Origin: Chrysomallon squamiferum
Taxonomy: Eukaryota; Mollusca; Gastropoda; Neomphalida; Peltospiridae
Direction: 5' to 3'
Length of the DNA stretch: 64,000 bases
Assembly: GCA_012295275.1 (NCBI GenBank)
Contig: CM022676.1
Span: forward strand, 9,992,086 to 10,056,085
Both the position numbers and the translations under genes were made by a program. The first letter of the stretch is position 1, and each line of letters opens with the position of its first letter. Under the pieces are notes generated by a model. That model was not told the origin of the DNA and did not search any database. It was given only the letters and a program-made list of their open reading frames with translations. Below are positions 61,645-64,000 of this stretch, piece by piece.

Positions 61645-62398
61645 TGCCATGACAAGATGCTTTTCAGTATTTCGTTCCTAACAATTAATGGCTGGCTTAA
61701 TCACACTCCCCATTTCTTCTCAAACACCAAAACTAAAAGCAAATTAAATAAATAAATAAATATTTAAATTTCCCATGCTGTTATTAACTGAATCCATGAG
61801 AATAAAAATTCTGCATGAAATAAATAAGTAAATAAATGAATAAAATAAAATAAATCTGCATAGGACATCAATCAGTATGTAAATACTTTATAAATAATAC
61901 AACAAGAATTAAGTTTGGACAAATATGTCAAATTAAAGCAGACAGTAAGATTCAAATTTAGAAAACAAAACAGATTTGACCTGCCAAGTTAAATATTTAA
62001 AAAATTTTTTTTTTTTTTATTTTTTATTTTTTTTAAATATAAAATTAAACTAGCCAATAAGAATTAAGTTCAGAAAAAAAAAAATAAATAAATAAATTAA
62101 AAAAATCTGAATTTAGCCATGCTATCAGCATCAAGATTAGAAAATAGATAGTCAAAGCCAGCCAATGGGAACTGAGTTTAGAAAATACAGCTGTTAAAGC
62201 CAGCCAATGGGAACGGAGTTTAGAAAATACAGCTGTTAAAGCCAGCCAATGGGAACGGAGTTTAGAAAACAGAGCAGTTAAAGCCAGCCAATGGGAACGG
62301 AGTTTAGAAAACAGAGTAGTTAAAGCCAGCCAATGGGAATGGAGTTTAGAAAACAGAGCTGACTAAACCAGCCAATGAGAAAGTATCTTGTCATGGCA
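61645..62398. mobile_element. Candidate inverted-repeat element carrying a CCAAT-containing tandem array
   Basis: The ends are a perfect 14-bp inverted repeat (TGCCATGACAAGAT at 61645-61658 and its complement at 62385-62398), with further imperfect pairing just inside. The interior is noncoding. Its right half is a 42-bp tandem repeat (see 62030-62375). No target-site duplication is obvious, so a nonautonomous DNA transposon is a hypothesis. Confidence 0.4.
62030..62375. repeat. 42-bp tandem repeat with a CCAAT box in each unit
   Basis: AGCCAATGGGAACGGAGTTT and AGAAAATACAGCTGTTAAAG alternate with an exact 42-bp period between about 62160 and 62350 (five close copies), with decayed copies before (AGCCAATAAGAATTAAGTT at about 62053) and after (CAGCCAATGAGAAAGT at about 62370). 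Confidence 0.93.
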
Positions 62399-62399
62399 T

Positions 62400-62630
62400 C
62401 TGTAATTTTTCAAGAAGTAAAATGGATATCTAAATTTTTTTTTTAAAAGCACAAAAGATTATCTTAGTATTTATAGCACAAATAGGAAATTAACCTTTAT
62501 TTTGTAAGCATAGAGAATTAATTTATAATCTGGAACAAACATTTTTTTATAAGAATATTATACAAGTAACATTTTAAATAGGTTAAGTGTTCCACTCACT
62601 CAAATGTTAATCAGAATTTTAGGTATTACG

Positions 62631-62661
<31 letters not shown>

Positions 62662-63122
62662 TTGTGTGTGATAAAGATATATATTTATATGTGTGTACAC
62701 ACACACACACACACACAAGCACAAACACAGTCATACTCATTATATATATTCACCAAATTTCACCAAGGAAAGAAAAAATAAAAAAGTGACAGAATAAATC
62801 TATAAATCGGGATTATTCTTGGTCTTGGCAAAAAATTAAGCTTTATTATTAGACAGAACTGAAAACTATAAATTAATTATTTACTCTAATTAATTAAATA
62901 GGTGAATTTTATATATAGTATTTTTATTCCAGTATTACTTTTTTTTCTGATTAATTTTGGTGGTTTGTTGGTAATTTTCTAATTATTTTACATAATTTTA
63001 CACACACACACACACATATAAACATATATAAATAATTATATATATTTTGTGTGTGTTTGTATATATACCTATATATATATATAAAATATACATACATACT
63101 CACAAATATATATCTCCACACA

Positions 63123-63165
<43 letters not shown>

Positions 63166-63290
63166 CATATATATATATCAGAAATATTTTATAATAGAAA
63201 ACAAGAAGACTCTGTTAAATGATTAGAATTTTTGATGCACACATTCAAACATTAAATCCCTTTTGTTTTTAATTTTTTTTTATTTAGTTA
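62400..63290. repeat. AT-rich flank with (GT)n, (CA)n and (TA)n microsatellites
   Basis: Runs at 62631-62643 (TA), 62643-62669 (GT), 62697-62716 (CA), 63001-63016 (CA) and 63117-63163 (CA). No gene seen. If the - strand gene at the right edge is real, its 3' UTR lies in the right part; an AATAAA on the - strand is at 63284-63279. Confidence 0.7.
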
Positions 63291-63435
63291 AAAAAAAAAA
63301 AAAAAAAATGAAAATTGAAAAAAGTTTTCATTTGATGGATCATTTCTGAAATATAATTTCTATGTACAAGATTTTTTAATCATACAATTTTATAAAATTA
63401 CTTTAAGTAGGTGAATTTTTCATGAAATCATAAAT

Positions 63436-64000
63436 TTATGATTGTTGTGCATGATGGGAATTAAATGATTCGATGACTGAAATCTGATTTTTATCATCAA
63501 CACCTTCATAGTCAGAATCATTATCATCTTCATCATCATAATCATCATCTACAATAATTAAGTCATAAATAAATTTATATAAATTAATAACCTGATTTAC
63601 ATAGTTAAAAATGGTAAAGTTTGCTAGAAAAAAAATTTCAAGTAAAAAGCAAGTATAAATTATTAGTACTAATAATATTAACTAAAATTCTGAATTTCTA
63701 AAACTATTCTCTAAAATACATTGTTAATACATAATCAGAATTATTTATCAAAAGCTGTATGCATTGTGTGTGTATGTATTTTTTGTATGTAAACATACGT
63801 GTATCTATGTATGTATGTATGTATGTATGTATGTATGTATGTACAATTGAGCTACTTTTGTTTGTACAAAACTTACATACACATTTATTTTTCCATTCAT
63901 GTACATTTTGTTCAGTCCATACACTTGGCTGTATGTATGTCTGTACATCTGTCAAAATTACAAACTTTGTTTCACTGATTAGTCTGGTCAAAATCATATA
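63436..64000 (-). CDS. Unidentified gene, last two exons, 5' part outside window
   Basis: Two - strand exons fit together. The inner exon is open from the window edge (64000) to 63877 and ends at a perfect donor GTAAGT (63876-63871). It encodes ...LISETKFVILTDVQTYIQP, then SVWTEQNVHEWKNKCVY. The terminal exon, 63548-63436, follows an acceptor (AG 63550-63549), enters in the matching phase, and encodes a strongly acidic stretch (DDYDDEDDNDSDYEG) ending ...SFNSHHAQQS and TAA (63438-63436). The spliced reading is free of low-complexity artefacts apart from the acidic run. An alternative acceptor inside the first exon (AG at 63950-63949) would shorten it. No family was recognised. The gene would be convergent with DPAGT1. 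Confidence 0.5.
63800..63842. repeat. (ATGT)n microsatellite
   Basis: ATGT run between the two candidate - strand exons, consistent with lying in an intron. Confidence 0.9.

Overview
This is eukaryotic, almost certainly invertebrate-animal, DNA. It is very AT-rich and contains GT-AG introns, tri- and tetranucleotide microsatellites, several minisatellite families, and exons of two conserved animal genes. The style (dense microsatellites, short introns, a local FkbM-type methyltransferase family with an N-terminal signal anchor) suggests a lophotrochozoan such as a mollusc. That is inference; no species-diagnostic sequence was recognised.

Left edge (1-2.6 kb): the last four coding exons of the DNA-damage checkpoint kinase CHEK1 (+ strand). 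They carry the two ATR-type SQ sites and the C-terminal KA1 domain; the kinase domain lies outside the window. From 2.6 to about 19.4 kb no gene is visible. This stretch holds a 133-bp tandem repeat, a 60-bp minisatellite embedded four times in a roughly 1.6-1.8 kb higher-order repeat (3.7-10.7 kb), and a second, more decayed higher-order array (13.4-18.8 kb).

Centre (19.4-48.6 kb): a mosaic of direct and inverted segmental duplications. An outer inverted pair (about 19.8-22.7 and 45.0-48.6 kb) carries the same 44-bp and 91-bp minisatellites at its outer ends. An inner inverted pair (about 33.43-36.68 and 39.31-42.46 kb) carries FkbM-type methyltransferase genes. There are two intact intronless copies on the + strand (30131-31147 and 35276-36295), one - strand copy killed by a single nonsense codon (39601-40620), and an older 5' fragment (28562-28819). 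Further relics of the same flanking sequence occur at 37.7 and 42.5-43.3 kb. A GC-richer, high-complexity island at 26.1-26.6 kb may be regulatory or contain a small gene.

Right part (50.1-64 kb): a complete eight-exon DPAGT1 gene (410 codons, ER enzyme that starts N-glycan assembly) on the + strand, with a tRNA-SINE-like insertion in intron 5. It is followed by about 7 kb of small tandem repeats, including a series built on an AATAAAG core and a 42-bp CCAAT-containing array inside a candidate inverted-repeat element. At the right edge two - strand exons appear to be the 3' end of an unidentified gene convergent with DPAGT1. CHEK1 and DPAGT1 are housekeeping genes; no functional link with the FkbM cluster is implied. 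The most unusual part is the young, nested, palindromic amplification of the FkbM genes.
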